NCBI RefSeq assembly: GCF_018131005.1
Contig: NZ_JAFCJK010000001.1
Span: forward strand, 682,001 to 746,000
Length of the DNA: 64,000 bases
Origin: Bradyrhizobium lablabi
GTDB taxonomy: Bacteria > Pseudomonadota > Alphaproteobacteria > Rhizobiales > Xanthobacteraceae
Reading direction: 5' to 3'
Shown: positions 63,988-64,000 of the stretch, in pieces
Position numbering within the stretch: position 1 is the stretch's first letter
Layout: each line of letters starts with the position of its first letter
Made by a program: the position numbers and the translations under genes
Notes under the pieces: generated by a model
What the model was told of the DNA's origin: nothing
Databases searched by the model: none
Seen by the model: the letters and a program-made list of their open reading frames with translations, nothing else

Positions 63988-64000
63988 GACGTTCTCCCTC

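Overview
The window is GC-rich chromosomal DNA from an alphaproteobacterium. It looks most like Bradyrhizobium or a close relative such as Rhodopseudomonas or Afipia. The reasons are GC-rich codon use, TTGAT-N4-(A/G)TCAA FixK/FNR-type boxes, DUF3551 and other small proteins typical of that group, PHA-related genes, and dispersed palindromic repeats. The species assignment is inference; there is no rRNA in the window.

Layout. (1) 1-9.0 kb: a truncated RMD1/DUF155 gene, a GloC-like metallo-hydrolase, a PHB-depolymerase-type esterase and an MFS exporter. Then comes a three-gene PQQ alcohol dehydrogenase / cytochrome c / solute-binding-protein operon (xoxF-G-J layout) whose dehydrogenase carries the lanthanide-type Asp-x-Asp signature. 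A luciferase-like monooxygenase is transcribed divergently. (2) 9.8-28 kb: a probable low-oxygen island. A perfect FixK/FNR box lies upstream of a five-gene leftward operon, pflB-pflA-aspT-like-focA-fabI-like. On the other side of the box is only the first ~75 codons of a phosphate acetyltransferase gene, so the Pta/AckA branch has been lost here. Rightward genes follow: alpha/beta hydrolase, phasin, PimA-like acyl-CoA ligase, wax-ester synthase/DGAT, MFS permease, HMG-CoA reductase, an internally deleted yidB copy, a zinc-ribbon ion channel and a DUF808 protein. A full yidB with its own FixK-type box and a GlsB-like gene lie at the left edge. Together they suggest anaerobic pyruvate cleavage, formate export and storage of reduced carbon as PHA or neutral lipid. 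(3) 28-39.8 kb: an SGNH-like protein, a P450, an SDR, an HWE histidine kinase, two large GGDEF-EAL proteins, YccF and an SsuD-like monooxygenase.

(4) 39.9-44.5 kb: an intact tRNA-Arg(CCG) and, 4.4 kb downstream, a decayed full-length copy of the same tRNA. Between them are a di-heme peroxidase-type cytochrome (flanked by 66-bp direct repeats) and a secreted phosphoesterase with a Gly/Asn/His/Asp repeat tail. (5) 44.9-58.7 kb: ordinary accessory genes (bestrophin-like protein, Cache protein, nitronate monooxygenase/SDR/AraC group, small secreted proteins, orphan Bug protein, two DUF3551 proteins, a frameshifted hydrolase, a Gre-factor homologue). (6) 58.9-64 kb: a translationally coupled VOC-ArsR-SRPBCC operon and a DUF1254-DUF1254-outer-membrane-protein operon.

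The best candidates for something undescribed are the FixK-linked fermentation/neutral-lipid island with its fused FabI and HMG-CoA reductase, the vicinal-disulfide-less lanthanide-type dehydrogenase, and the tRNA-bounded two-gene insert. All functions were read from sequence motifs; no searches were run.
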